Below, piece by piece: positions 31,607 to 44,263 of a DNA stretch of 64,000 nt (the stretch's first letter is position 1; each line of letters opens with the position of its first letter). Source of the stretch: Lumbricus rubellus (lineage: Eukaryota > Annelida > Clitellata > Crassiclitellata > Lumbricidae); the NCBI GenBank assembly GCA_945859605.1, contig OX243825.1, positions 28,214,412-28,278,411 of the forward strand, given 5' to 3'. The translations under genes were made by a program, and so were the position numbers. The notes under the pieces were generated by a model, which had not been told where the DNA came from, did not search any database, and saw nothing but the letters and a program-made list of their open reading frames with translations.

Positions 31607-34468
31607 GGTTCCACGACAACTCGTCTACCGACAACTCGTCTAACGACAACTCGTCTCCGGACAATTGGTCTAACGACAACTGGTCTACTGACGAATAGTA
31701 TTGATGAAATAGAAGCTGGATTTACGAAAATGTTTTTTTTTGCTTAAATGGAAGCTGGATTGATGATTTTCATTCATGTATTCCAACATGCACCCATTTC
31801 TACTTCAAATCTGAAAATACCTTCATTCAGCTTCTATTTCTCGCCTGTTATTTTAGTCAATCCAGCTTTTATTTCATATATAAAAAATATCCTCATCCAG
31901 CTTCCATTACTTTAGCGGTTTTCTGATCAATCCAGCTTCCATTTCTGATCTAGAAATACCTTCATCCAGCTTTTATTTATCATGCGTTAACCCATTAGTG
32001 CCCAAAGTGGTAAAACCCAACAAATTAAGTTGTGGTTTCAGTAATCTCAACAACTTGGTGCAGTAACATGGCTGATAACTTATTTATTGATTCGTGCTAC
32101 ATTATCAGTACTTTCCATACTGTCCTTTATAACGGACGTCGGGCACTAGCCCAGTGCTTAGGTTGCCATTGAGAATTAAGCCTTCTTCTTATTTCATACA
32201 ATGCTTGGTGAATGTTTTTGATGATTTGCAATATCTATTTACTTCATTAGCTAATTATCTTCATTTACCTAATGTCAAGTGCAGGGCACCAGCTTATTTG
32301 CGAGCGTTTCATGTATTGTGATAGTGCTTGTGGCTCTAAGGATAAAGGTTTCCAACACATTTCTCAAGCCTTGCAATGGCAGTTTGTGTTTCCTAGTACA
32401 ATCCAATTATTGTTACCATCGCATTGTACATCAGGCTTACAGGACTGCAGCAGCACGTTGACCTTGGGTGGATGGTACGCCAAGCACTTGAGTACTGGAT
32501 GGTACGCCATAGCGACCCATGACACTGCTTGAGAAATGGAAGCTGGATGATAGTTTTTAGAGGTGAAATGAAAGTTGGATTGATGAAAAAACGCAAGAGA
32601 AATGGAATCTGGATGATGGTTCTCTTACAGGTGAAATAGAAGCTGGATTGACGAAAATAACGCATGATAAATAAAAGCTGGATGAAAGTATTTCTAGATC
32701 TGAAAAGGAAGCAGGATTGATAAGAAAACCGCTTAAGTAATGGAAGCTGGACGACAATATTTTTATATATGAAATAGAGGCTGGATTGACTAAAATAACA
32801 GGCTAGAAATAGAAGCTGGATGAAGGTATTTTTAGATTTGACGTAGAAATGGGTGCATGTTGGAATACATGAATGAAAATCATCAATCCAGCTTCCATTT
32901 AAGAAAAAAAACCATTTTTGTAAATCCAGCTTCTATTTCATCAATACTATTCGTCAGTAGACCAGTTGTCGTTAGACCAATTGTCCGGAGACGAGTTGTC
33001 GTTAGACGAGTTGTCGGTAGACCAGTTGTCGTGGAACCCTTGTGTACACTTACATCTGTTGCCTTGTCATGAGTCAAACTTCTGCTGCCTTAGTAAACTT
33101 TGTAAGAGATACCAAGCTATGTCATACAGGTAGACTGATTGGACATCACAATTTCCGTTGCCTGATTCATATCATGTTAGCATCGCGCCGATCTTACTTA
33201 TCAAAACCGCCCATGCCTTGATTGTAGAGCAGGAACATGGAAGTTTGAAAAACAGACATGGCTTTCTTCTGGCTGTGTGACTATCCCTGCACACGACCCT
33301 CGTCTACCATCCTAAAAGTTCATGCACTGAAGACTAATAGGCCTACTAAGGATTATGTTCTATACAGGGTGGGCGCATCTTGAACCAAGTGCAAAACAGG
33401 GGAAATCAGAAATGAGCCAAAGCCTACGTCGTCGGGAGGGAATGGTCGGCCGGGGAGAGGACGGACAAGGATTGAGTCCGGTCTCCTCTCGGGGGGGGGG
33501 GGGGTAAAAGTTTCTTACAACACAGCGATCACGCCAACAAATAATCAGTAGGCTATAGTGAGGCGTGATACTAGTTCTTTGCACCTGGCTGCTATGGGTT
33601 TCAAGGTAAATTGACCTGTGTACAGGTTCCTCAAGTACAGGCTCCTTCATTACATGCCCCACCGTACCCAGACTCATGTCAGAAGTGCAAAAGTCTGCAA
33701 TATTCATGTCAAAATAGTGAGTCGCCAGTCTGAATAAACTGTAGGCTGATGCTTACTTCATATTACAAGTAATGCAACGACGGTGGTAATTGCTGGAACA
33801 ATGGCGCATAGAGACTTACTGTAGGAAACGTCATCTCTGGGCTAGTGCCCGACGTCCGTTATAAAGGACGCTTACATTGCAATCGAAATTTCCTTAGGAA
33901 AACTTGCGGCAATTGGGATAATATTTTGTCAGGATATTGACCAATATGGCTACTACAAACAACATTTACAGTTTCTCTAAATTCCTCCTCGTTCAATGCC
34001 AAACATAAATATAATATCTATGGGTAGCGAGGATTTTAGACATGCTGCAATAGACACACTAGCACAAGCAATAAAATATTTATAATCCACATAATCCGGC
34101 AATCAAAATAGTGGAATCTGTAGCCAATTGACCCACCAATTTAAAAAAATAGTGATGACTATATTATACAGTTAGCTCTAATTTTGGCAACGTGTTTTCC
34201 GAGCGTCCTTTATAACGGACGTCGGGCACTAATGGGTTAATTTCGTCAATCCAGCTCCTATTTCACCTGTAAGAGAACCATCACCGAGATTCCATTTCTC
34301 TAGCGTTTTTTCATCAATCCAATCTCCATTTCACCTCTAAAAACTATCATCCAGCTTCCATTTCTCAAGCGCTGGATAAGGTGTCAGTAGACCAGTTGTC
34401 GTTAGACGAATTGTCCGGAGACCACTTGTCGTTAGACGAGTTGTCGTTAGACGAGTTGTCGTGACACC
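31607..34468. mobile_element. FB1-B, repeat copy 2, with a diverged right arm
   Basis: The left arm is identical to 9224 onward. The right arm (34241-34468) differs at about 8 of 228 positions, for example CCACTTG for CCAATTG in the outer repeats. The 9 bp after the right end (GTTTTCAAC) resemble the left flank GTTTCAATG, better than in copy 1. This may be the original insertion site. Confidence 0.75.
31991..34236. mobile_element. piggyBac-like element with nested FB1-C, repeat copy 2
   Basis: TTAA flanks at 31987-31990 and 34237-34240 and the CCCATTAGTGCCC ends are retained. FB1-C lies at 32526-33038. The last stretch of near-perfect identity between the long repeats coincides with the right end of this element. 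Confidence 0.8.
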
Positions 34469-34562
34469 GTTTTCAACACAGATGGCAATGCTCGAGCGTC
34501 CTAGGAGCTCATGGACTTGCGACTAATAGCCCTGCCAAGACCTTATCCACTGCACTGTTGAA

Positions 34563-34800
34563 CATGATGTCTGACGGACGAACGAACACCACATTGTGAA
34601 GCATAATAGTGGAAATAAGAAACAATCGCAAGAGGGCGTCATAACTATATTCTAATCTAAATACCAGTTTACTATTTTTCTCTGACAATTTTTAACGCCA
34701 TTTTTGCAAATTGGACTAATGAAAAGGCGTTTGTGAGTTACTTCGGTCTGTTTAATTCATTGACAGCTATACGTGATCCTTTCGCATCAGCCTTGTCTAT
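34563..34800. other. Unit block a upstream of ZNF3
   Basis: Sequence with AACCACATTG..., AAGAAACAAT-GCAAGAGGGCG and TGAGTTACTTC...TCTG recurs at 52345-52580 and 59570-59790, marking the left part of the duplicated ZNF unit. The 110-codon frame at 34733 crosses several blocks and is not a convincing gene. Confidence 0.55.
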
Positions 34801-34949
34801 GCATGAAATTGGCCAGCGTCAGATAAATTATAGACACGGACACAGACGCATTAGATTTGTTCCATCGCTTCTTGTACCTGTTAGCGGATACCCGAATCCC
34901 AAGCCGTATAGCATCGTAAATTTATTTAAAACATGTTTTAGTCATTTTT

Positions 34950-35612
34950 TGGCAATCCTGTCAACGGGCGGGGTATACATGTACAATCAGGGGGCGAAAA
35001 TTTTACTTATTTCTGCGGTGCCGTCGGCGTTGTCATTTCACGTCTTTTTCGTGAGGGTCGGTTAGGGCTCAGGTTAGGCATCGTGAGGGTCGGTTAGGGT
35101 TAGTGTTAGGGTTAGTTTAGCCATTAGAAACTCTGGTGGATTGATGGCAAAAGACACCGTGTATTTTTCGCCCCCTGATTGTACATGTATACCAACGGCG
35201 GTTTTAAATTATTACACTGTGTTTTATATTGTGTATAGTCCGTGTTTTCAGCTCCGTGTTTTACGCGTCTCGCCGTTTAAAATTTATAAATTCGATGGAA
35301 AATATTTGCTGACGAAATAGAAGCAGGATTTAGCGCGTGAGGGTCGTTTAGGGCTCAGGTTAGGCGCCGTGAGGGTCGGTTAGGGTTAGTTCTAGGGTTA
35401 GTGCAGTCATTCTGCTGAAATTGAAGCTGGATTGATGAAAATGTTTTTGCCTAACTGGAGCTGGATTGACGAAAAAATTGTTAACTAAATAGAAGTTGGA
35501 TAACAAATATTGAATGACGCGATTGACATCAATTATTTCGACGCTGAAAACAGAGTTTTGGAATTTTTGACTGCCATCGGAATTTAAAACCGCCATTGAC
35601 AGGATTGCCCAT
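34950..35612. repeat. Nested inverted repeats with telomere-like runs
   Basis: TATACATGTACAATCAGGGG (about 34976) is repeated inverted at about 35,169-35,189, and GGCAATCCTGTCAA (about 34,953) inverted at about 35,592. Between them lie CGTGAGGGTCGGTTAGGG and GTTAGGGTTAG runs (35050-35115, 35336-35402). The organisation resembles the loop at 18,120-18,215. No coding content is convincing. Confidence 0.6.
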
Positions 35613-35870
35613 TTTTTCATCGCTCATCCAACTTCTAATTCTACTATATCACAGTTCCGTTATTCATCCAACTTCTACATCAACAAAATATTTTGATCGT
35701 TCATCCAGCCTCTAGTTTTACGGTTATAATTTAGCATAAAACCATGATTTTGTCGCTCATCCAACTTCTACTTCTGTTAATTAATACGCTCATCCAGCTT
35801 CTAGTGACAGTGCAATACGTCATCAGTAATATCATGTTTTCATCATTGATCCAACTTCCAAGTCTAATAG
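35410..35870. repeat. Bidirectional array of the CTGGATTGATG core
   Basis: Three cores point one way from 35,423 (spacing 34-35 bp). From 35,630 to 35,855 about six cores (TCATCCAACTTCTA or TCATCCAGCTTCTAG) point the other way with spacings of 33-57 bp. No 15-bp or C-rich outer repeats flank it, so the array exists without either known arm. Confidence 0.75.
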
Positions 35871-36640
35871 TTTTGTATTCAATAACCGAATTATAACATT
35901 ATTAATCATAATAGTAATATTAATAATGACAATTTTATCGATAGTGATAAAGTTACAAGCACCTCGCCGATCAATTAGCATCACAGCCCATCCCGGATTT
36001 TTTATATAACTGGGTATTTTCGGACGCTAAAGTGAAATGATCAGTTAAACTCGGAGTATATAATATCGGATGCTGCCATTGAAACCATTTAAATAATTTT
36101 GAACGGTAAAGGAGAACATTACCCTTAATCAAATGAAGTAAAAAAAATTGCTGCGTAAAATAGTAGCGACATTGATTAAACGAATTATTGCCTAAGAGAA
36201 ATCGATGAGAAGGATATTTCGTAAAAAAGAAGTTGGATTGACTAGAAAAATAATGCTGCAGCGAACGTATAATTTACTAAGCAAATATATATGTGTACCC
36301 ACAAATGTGTTTTTCATAATTTATATATGTGGCCATAGCTCTGTGCTACTGAACCTGTGTATTCCCACATCGACCACTAATATGTTATATATGTTTACCC
36401 TCTTTTTGACATGTATGGTCTGTGACAAAAAATTTCCCTCTGCATATCTTTAATCTATCACTTTGGCATTTTAAATTATTCAACTGCCGCTATTATCATT
36501 CATCCGTCCGATTTTGTTTGGCATCAAACTGTTTCATCAATCAAACTTCCGTTCAGACCAGTTACTATTTGATCAGCAACTATTTTGTATCACACTTCTA
36601 AAGTTCTAATTAAATAACAATTATCGTTTTTTATCAGAAT
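35871..36640. other. A+T-rich unit sequence upstream of ZNF3
   Basis: It contains the ATTTTATCGATAGTGATAAAG and AATAGTAGCGACATTGATTA motifs shared with the ZNF2 unit. The frame at 36205-36453 is hydrophobic, A+T-driven and unsupported. Confidence 0.45.
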
Positions 36641-36708
36641 CTTGATCCATTCATGGAAATTGATCTGCAACTAACATGTAAACTATGACAATGTGATGAC
36701 TTTCTTAA

Positions 36709-37654
36709 CCCTCAGGCTACCAAGCTTTTTTGTAACACTGACTACCAAGGGGGGGGGGTGGTTACCACCACCCCTGGATTTTGGGTTTGGTTTGAGATAT
36801 CATAACGTGTAATACATCAATGGATTAGGCATTCATTTCTGCACAAAATGGTATATTTAGGTTTGAAATATATGAAAGCACCCCGGAATTATGAATTTTT
36901 TTCCGTAGGCACCCATCGATTCCACAAAATGCATACTTTCGCATAAGCAAAATAGTAGATTCTGTGTGTTTTTAACATAAATTATTTATACAATAATAGT
37001 TTACATATAATAAAGTACAATGTTCAAATATAAAAACTAGTAATAATCTAGTTTTAATTATAATAAAAAGAAAAACATGAAATAGCTGCTGAAAAACGTT
37101 TACGCAGACTTATCGGTTTGCGTTGTAAAAAAACCCAACATTTTCACACATTTAAATTTATTTTGAGCACTTCCGGTCATCAAATGTCAAATTAATTGGT
37201 ATCAAAAAACAGCCCTAGATGCCCTCTATAAAATGACATAATTTATTTCTCTTGAAAAATAAATATTATAACTAAGTTATAATAGGAAAAACATAAAAAT
37301 TTTATGAAAATAAAACACCTTTATTTATATTTTAATTTATTTTTAAGCACTTCCGGTTGTCAAAAGACAACTCAGTGAGCATGGAAATGTAGCCCCCCCC
37401 TCCCCATGTAAAAGGACGGATAAGATATAGCCGATAATCTAAGGGGGGTGGTATCCACCCCCCCTGGTGCCTCGGGTATATTGGGTATAACTTTTGAATG
37501 GTATGGTATATCATCACACATTTTAGCTCAAAATGTGTGCAAATGAATCCTCTACAGCTACCTAAAACGTCAAAATTTTATTCCAAACTAAAAATGTTTG
37601 ATTTGGGAAAAACCTAGGGGGGTGGATACAACCCCCCCTGGTAGCCCGAGGGTT
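36709..37654. mobile_element. piggyBac-like MITE with CCCTCAGGCTACC ends, about 946 bp
   Basis: The left junction is TTAA (36705-36708) then CCCTCAGGCTACCA. The right junction is TGGTAGCCCGAGGG, two extra T, then TTAA (37655-37658). G-rich runs (CAAGGGGGGGGG; CCCCCCCTGG) are subterminal at both ends. Inside, a motif AGCACTTCCGGT occurs twice. There is no transposase. The empty site is seen at about 61,927 (CTTCCTTAATGCTGC). Confidence 0.75.
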
Positions 37655-37658
37655 TTAA

Positions 37659-38039
37659 TGCTGTTAATTTAAGCAATTTTTACTTTGCCACATGTAATGC
37701 ACAAAACTGCAATTGATGAAGCACCAAACCAAATCAACATTTCCCCGCCCCCTCCACCTTCAAACATTTCTGTATCTGGGCCTAACCACGTAGCAATGGA
37801 CACAGGGAAGCTTGTTGATGGTGTTATAATCTTATTTCAATTCAGAACTAAACAAATTCTTTATTTCTACAGAGTGCTAATACGGTATACAGGCTATATC
37901 TCAAGAGGTTATTCTTAGTCTTGAGTATCGGTTAGGTTCACCGTTAAGGTTAGGCGTTTTGAGGGTCGGTTAGTGTTAGTGTCATCATTGGAAACTCTTG
38001 AGGATTGACAGAAATAATTTCTTGCGATACAGAAGTTGG
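37659..38039. other. Unit block b downstream of the MITE, upstream of ZNF3
   Basis: The block beginning TGCTGTTAATTTAAGCAATT and containing CACCAAACCAAATCAACAT recurs at 54128-54260 and 61930-62060. GAGGGTCGGTTAGTGTTAG follows near 37,963. No gene is seen. Confidence 0.5.
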
Positions 38040-38712
38040 ATTGATGAAAATAATATTGCTGAATCAGAACCTGTTGATTTTTGTATAATCTTGGTTCAAT
38101 TTTAAACTATATAGAAATGTGCCTGTTGTCTACCATAGAGTCTGCGATTCCAAATTCATCTTCGATTCACTGGAAATGTGCTTGCAAATTTTCAGAACAG
38201 TTCAATCAACTGTGACCGATGACCTCTACAGATACAAAGAAGGGGTGGTAACCGTCAGCACCCCGGAAGAGTACATGTGTCATCTGTAGTCAAACAGAAA
38301 CTGTTTCTTAGTGCTTATGATGTTCTCATTCTGTGATCTTCATGGAACATGTGGGCTAAAATACTCACATAATGAATCATAGCATGGAAAGACAGTGAAT
38401 GTGAATTTTGTATCCAAACGTTTGCACGGAATAATTGTATTGGTTAACTATGTAAGAGTAACTGCAGTGTATGTCTTAGAACAGCAAACTGTGATGTGAA
38501 ATTGCAAACAAGAACCGAAAACAGAGAAAAGTCATAAAATTGCAACTTATGTGAGAACACGTTAGCAGAGTTAAGATTATAACATCACAGGAAACCTTTG
38601 TTGTGTTAAGCAAATACAAATTTATGTTACTTATGTTGCAAGACATAAATTGCATAAAATATTGATCAACTGAAAAATCATAAAAAAATGCTTTTTGGAG
38701 AAAAACCTTTCC
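38040..38712 (+). promoter_or_regulatory. ZNF3 5' flank or leader
   Basis: It is the fullest copy of the shared upstream block. It holds a 55-codon open stretch (VVYHRVCDSKFIFDSLEMC... ending STPEEYMCHL and TAG at about 38,289). Between this copy and that of ZNF4, five of seven substitutions in that stretch change the amino acid, so coding constraint is doubtful. A GTG stands where ZNF4 has ATG. Confidence 0.45.
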
Positions 38713-40773
38713 ATGTGCAATTTATATTATAAATCATTTTCAGAAAGAAATATCGGAATTGCCATGCAGGAACCTATGCTGGAAGATCCTACATGCAAAT
38801 TGTTGGAGAATAAGTGTGTTCTGGTTCAGCATAAAAGAAATCACATAGGACAAAAACCATATGAGTGCAATTTATGTCATAAATCATTTACATGGAAGAG
38901 TAAGTTACTGACACATCTAAGGATACACAATGGCGAAAAACCATACAAGTGCAATGTCTGCCAAAAATCATTTACACAGAAAGGTCATCTAGACCTACAT
39001 GGAAGAACCCACACTGGAGAAAAGCCATACCAATGTACTTTTTGTCAGAGAACATTTGCAGACAGGTGCCATCTAAGAAGCCATGTGATAACCCACACTG
39101 GTGAAAAACCCTATAGATGCAATATCTGCCAAAAATCATTTACACAGAAAGGTCATCTGGACCGACATGTAAAAACCCACACTAAAGAAAAACCATATCA
39201 ATGCATAATGTGTCAGAGATCATTTGCAGAGCAGAATGATCTGAAACGCCACTTAAGCACACATACTGGAGAAATGCCATACAAATGCAACTTATGCCAT
39301 AAATCATTTAGACTGAAAAGTTATCTTGACACGCATAGAAAGACCCATACTGGAGAAAAGCCATTCAACTGTACTTTATGCCAGAAATCGTTCCGACATA
39401 AGTCTGTTCTCGACCACCATAGAAGAACTCACACTGGTGAGAAACCACACAAGTGTGATTTGTGTTGTAGATTCTTTTCTCGGAAAGGTCATCTAGACTT
39501 ACATAGAAGAACACACACTGGAGAAAAACCATATAAATGTAATTTGTGTAAAAAATCATTTACACGGAAGAGTGACCTAGGCATACATCAAAGGACACAC
39601 AATGAAGAGAAACCATTCAAATGCAGTGTATGTCATAAATTATTTTTACAGAAAGTTCATCTGGACCGACATGTAAGAACACATACTGGAGAAAAACCAT
39701 TCAGATGCGATATCTGCAAAAAATCATTTACACAGAAAGGTCATCTAAACCTACATGGAAGAACACATACTGGAGAAAAACCATATCAGTGCACTGTTTG
39801 TCAGCGATCATTTGCAGATCAGAGTCATCTGAGAATCCATACGAGAATTCACACTGGAGAAAAACCTTACAAATGCAACTTATGCCATAAAACATTTGCT
39901 CATAAGTGTAGCCTGGACATACATAAAAGAACCCACACTGGAGAAAAACCATATCAGTGCACTGTTTGTCAGCGATCATTTGCAGATCAGAGTCATCTGA
40001 GATGACACATGAGAACCCACACTGGAAAAAAACCATATAAATGTAATTTGTGTAAAAAATCATTTACACGGAAGAGTTACCGAGGCATACATCAAAGTAC
40101 ACACAATGGAGAGAAACCATTCAAATGTAATGAGTGTCATAAATCATTTCCACAGAAAGCTCATCTTGACTATCATGGAAGCACCCACACTGGCAAAAAA
40201 CCATACCGATACAACGTCTGCAAAAAATCATTTACACAGAAAGCTACTCTTGAAAGACATAGAAGAACCCACAGATGGCAAGAGCCAGTCCAGTCGTGTG
40301 TTCTGTGTGGCATGCTATTTGCATGCAATAAGAATCTTAAAACGCACATGACCATGTGCAGTGGACGTGATTCATGCCAATGCTTGCAATGCCAAAATAC
40401 AGTTTCTTCAAAAAAGTGCAAGTCTGAACTGACTAAGTCAGGTAGGAGATCCCATGTATTGACTAAATATGTCAAATGTCTTGTTGGAAAAGAGTTGTCT
40501 TCATCAGAAACGACGAGTACAATAGTGTCTTCATATAGTTCGAGTATAATGCCAGTTGTGGATGAGAAACAACTTTCTGAAGATCGACCCACAGCCTGTT
40601 TTAATGTTAGCCATTTTATTGTGAGACCTTTTGGTTGTGGAATGTGTGATGAAATGTTTGAAATCGAGAAGGAATTTATGGAACATTGTTTCCATCACTA
40701 CGACAATGCTCCTTGGAAAGGCCACACTTTCTTTCAACTATCTGAAATGCACCTTTTGAGTTATTTTCCTTGA
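38713..40773 (+). pseudogene. ZNF3: C2H2 zinc-finger gene with an in-frame TGA
   Basis: From the ATG at 38713 (or 38764, MQEPMLEDP, the start shared with ZNF5) the frame encodes 13 complete fingers and stops at TGA 40003-40005, where the consensus finger needs Ser or Arg ([14 protein letters not shown]). The same frame then continues to 40773 with three or four more fingers, one of which has lost its first Cys (RYNVC), and the conserved tail ending [14 protein letters not shown] plus QLSEMHLL. A truncated 13-finger protein could still be made. AATAAA lies at about 40,818. Confidence 0.75.
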
Positions 40774-41143
40774 ATACTGGATGCAGATTATGCAACAGTT
40801 TCAGATTGATTTGACATTAATAAATTTTTTGTTGGATGGTCATCTTAAAACACAGAAACAATTTCTGGACTTTCTACTCTTTTAATGAGTGATATATAAT
40901 TTGTGATTTATTTTTGGTGTGCTTGCATATATTGGAGTTAGGATTATCTTAGAATATGCCATGCGTTTGAATGGTTTTTGTTAAAATCCCACTGACAAAA
41001 AACATTCTGTATTTCGTATTTTTTAAGTTCGGTATTGAAATGCTACACTTTTGTGTTGTGGCAGTATTACACTGAGCTTGGCATCCTTGCAGTAATCTCA
41101 AAACAGGAAGTAATGAATTGTGTAAGAACCAGCGAGTTGAGCT
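40774..41143. other. ZNF3 3' flank
   Basis: Unit sequence uninterrupted at CTTGCATATATTGG (about 40,921), the empty counterpart of the hAT-like site after ZNF1 and ZNF2. It runs to the GTTGAGCT target of the next element. Confidence 0.6.
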
Positions 41144-42425
41144 TAGGGTTACCATGCGTCCGGGTTTCCCGGTATATGTCCTCTTTTTGGCCCCTGTCCG
41201 GGGCGTCCGGGCAGCTTTCGAGAAATATGGCTTTTCGTCCGGGTTTTTCCCGCCTGTCCCCCTATCGATCGATCTCTTACCTACTTTTCGGAAAAGTACA
41301 TGTAAGCACTGAAATGTAGTATATACTACTGGAACGCTGATTGCCTATGAAAGTTCGGATTATCGCTCACTTAGGGAAAGCCAATGTTTCATTAGAGCAA
41401 ATCCCAGAATTCTATGAGGCAAATCCCAGAATTCTTTGGGGAAACTCCCAGAATTCCTAGCGGCACCCCATAGTAAAAGATAGGCGTCACAACACTTCGC
41501 TTTAAAACACAAATTTCTCAGCAATGATACACAATTGTTCAAAACCAGCTTAGGGTTTTTGAGTTGAATGACATACAAAACAATCAACTTAACTGTATTT
41601 AGCGGCCACTGACCAGATTTCTTGAAAATTGCCTTCAAAGTTCATGAATTTAACATGGGTTTAGATAGGAACAAGCACACGCTGCCCTAAGTGTAAGTCG
41701 CGACTGATTCGCCGTCGGCCATAGACCAATATACGAAGCGTTATCAATCCAGCTAATATAATACATATCAATGCATGTAAGTCTTTTCTGTGTTAATACT
41801 ATTATATTCCGTTTCGTGAACTAAACGCGCGTTCCAGCAATATTTAGGTCAATGGTATGGGTACCATTGGACTTCCGGTTCCTGAGGCGGTTTTTCAAAA
41901 GCATAAATATAACGCTAGGTACACTGTACAATGTACATAATGATAATGGTAAATAAAATAATGATTTTTTCAAATTCACGAAAAATTTGACATTAAAAAT
42001 GCCGAAACGTAAATGTTTATTTACGTACGCACTGAAATCTCAATGCACAGGTTTTCTCAGCAGCTAGCCTATAGCGTGCTGAAGGTCATCAGTTTTGGGG
42101 CTGAGCCCCAAGCGCAGTCTATGATAGGTAAGTAAGTAGGTAAGTAAGTAAGAAATTCACTGTTTTGTTTCTGTGTACAGTCAGTGACAGACTGACAATA
42201 ATGTAATGTGTACTGAACTGAAGTACTGAACACTCGCTCAATAATGTTTAAATTGTAACCATGTACAATAAGAACAATATTTTGTGGAGTTTAATGGGTT
42301 TTTTTGTACAACACTTGACATTGGTGTCACTATGAATGTCTATGATGCTAGGAGGGTGCTACGAGATGGTAACCGGATGAACATTTTGTGTCCTCTTTTT
42401 CATCTGAGCACTTATGGTAACCCTA
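41144..42425. mobile_element. hAT-like element 2, TAGGGTTACCAT ends, 1282 bp
   Basis: The ends TAGGGTTACCAT and ATGGTAACCCTA are flanked by a perfect 8-bp duplication GTTGAGCT (41136-41143 and 42426-42433). The ZNF4 3' flank at about 57,650 has a single CGAGTTGAGCTGTT, the empty site. CGTCCGGG and CCCGG motifs are subterminal on the left. No transposase frame is recognised. Simple AAGT repeats lie near 42,130. Confidence 0.85.
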
Positions 42426-42433
42426 GTTGAGCT

Positions 42434-42645
42434 GTTCCGGATTACAATGCTGTTGTATATTCAGTTTTAATACTTCAAGAATTATTGAATCAACGATAAA
42501 ACAACTGAACTCCGGATACCCCGGATGTTGCAACAGAACTGTGCGTTAAACTAAAGCAAGTACGTAAGTAAGTATGTCAACTTATAAAAACATGATCTCC
42601 AACACCCTTCCGCTTAATATGTCAGCAATGGTAAAGCAAAACAGA
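42434..42645. other. Intergenic sequence, no gene seen
   Basis: A short stretch continues the ZNF 3' flank (GCTGTTCCGGATTAC) and then meets the gypsy fragment. Nothing else is recognised. Confidence 0.4.
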
Positions 42646-44255
42646 TAATATGTTTATATTTCCTCAATTAAACGTTCTGGACGTTTATGATCTCTTTCCG
42701 AAGGACGAAATAGAAGGTTTGATACTGTTCCTACGTCAGATGTCAAACGAGATTGATACTTGGCATCCTGGTATTCCTTCTCAGGCGCCAAAACAACTCT
42801 CGGTTCAATCACGCTTGGTAAATCCTCCATCCCGTATTCTAGTCCAGGTGAATGCATTTGACGAGATATGTTGGTCTCAACTGTACCAGGAGTAATTTGT
42901 GTTTCTGGGATTGATTTGGTGCCGACGGTACACTGGAACTGATGTGGTGCCCAGTTGAATTGATTGAGTACTGCCGGTGTGTTCTTATGAAAACCAATTG
43001 TCTACTCTGGTTCTGGTTGATCCTCTTCCATTCGTGTGATCAGTTGGTCAATATGTCGGCGCCAAACTTTGGAACCAACCTGAACGCCATAAGATAGTGG
43101 TCCGGTTTTCTGCAATATTGTTCCGTCAAGCCACTTTCCTTGATTCCGATAATCTCGTGCCCAAACATGATCACCCGAACGAAAAGTTCGATCCTTTGAC
43201 ACTTGGTTTGCTTAACCTTCTTGTGATTTGCGTACCCGGACTTCTGGTCTGAGGCGCATGGAATCTAAGGGCATCACCACTCGCCGGTTAAGAAGCATTT
43301 GTGCCGGTGAGACACCAGTTGTCGCGTGTGCCGTATTCCGATAGGATAACAAAAATCGGTGTACGCGATACATCAAAACTTCGAATGTCACTTCCTTTGT
43401 CCCCAGGACTTCCTTTAGAGTTCTGACAAAACGTTCTGCTTCACCGTTGGAGCGTGGATGATAAGGGGAGGTCTGTATGTGTTGTATGCCGAATCTTTTA
43501 CAGAATTGCTGAAATTCCCCACTGGTAAACTGTGTACCATTGTCCGAAACTATCTGTGCAGGCACTCCGAATCGGGCCATCAGGGACAGTAAAATGTGGA
43601 CAGTCACCGCAGATGTTGCTGACTTTACTGGTATTGCTTCAGCCCACTTAGTCCGTGCATCCACACAGACTAACCACATATGACCATGTGTTGGTCCGGC
43701 ATAGTCAATATGTAACCGGTACCACGGCTTCTCAGGGAATTCCCATGGATGAACAGATGCTTGTGGTGCTTCTGCCTGAACTGATTGACAGTGTTGACAG
43801 TTGCGGACCACTCTCTCGATTTCAATGTCCATATTTGGACACCAGACAAACGAACGTGCTAGGCTCTTCATTCGTGTCATACCTGGATGACCCTGATGGA
43901 GTTCTGTGAGGATGTCACTTTGAATTGATCGTGGAATTATCATTCGGGATCCCCAACAAATACAGCCATCCTCGATAGATAGTTATGTACGCCGAATGTA
44001 GAACGCGTCCAGTGATGCAGGTCTATCCGCCGGCCAACTTCCTTCTAGGTAACGGCGTACGGTGGCTAGAGTTGCGTCCCTCTTGGTTTCCTCCGCCAGA
44101 CGCTTGTGGGAAAATTCAGGTGCACAGAGTTCATCAATATCAAAAATATCAACATCATCGTCTTCCGCCACCAATGGAAGTTCATAAATGCAATCTATAG
44201 CTGAGAATAGGCCTACTATTGCATGTGTAATAATTGTGTATGTTCTCACTGGAAT
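42646..44255 (-). pseudogene. Ty3/gypsy retrotransposon, 3' part of pol (integrase)
   Basis: The minus strand reads, in order: an integrase-linker piece (RLAEETKRDATLATVRRYLE, 43983-44249), then a 243-codon frame (43212-43943) with an HHCC zinc motif (H16, H20 region and CQHCQSV), the DDE core with D in HIDYAGP, D in VSDNGTQF and E in NGEAERF, and a C-terminal SH3-like piece (FRSGDHVWARDYRNQGKWLD, 43002-43202). A further decayed tail runs to 42,654. Stops separate the pieces. Protease, reverse transcriptase and RNase H are absent, as are LTRs. It integrates cDNA when intact; this copy is dead. Confidence 0.85.
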
Positions 44256-44263
44256 CTTCAGAT

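Noticed and set aside
34733..35065. 110-codon plus-strand frame upstream of ZNF3
   Set aside because: It runs across unit block a, unrelated insert sequence and an inverted-repeat arm; not conserved in the other units.
35085..35115. GTTAGGG runs as a true telomere
   Set aside because: Short, interrupted by GTTAGTG, and flanked on both sides by cluster sequence; interstitial only.
42646..44255. Complete Ty3/gypsy element
   Set aside because: Only the integrase part of pol remains; no LTR pair, gag, protease or reverse transcriptase is found nearby.
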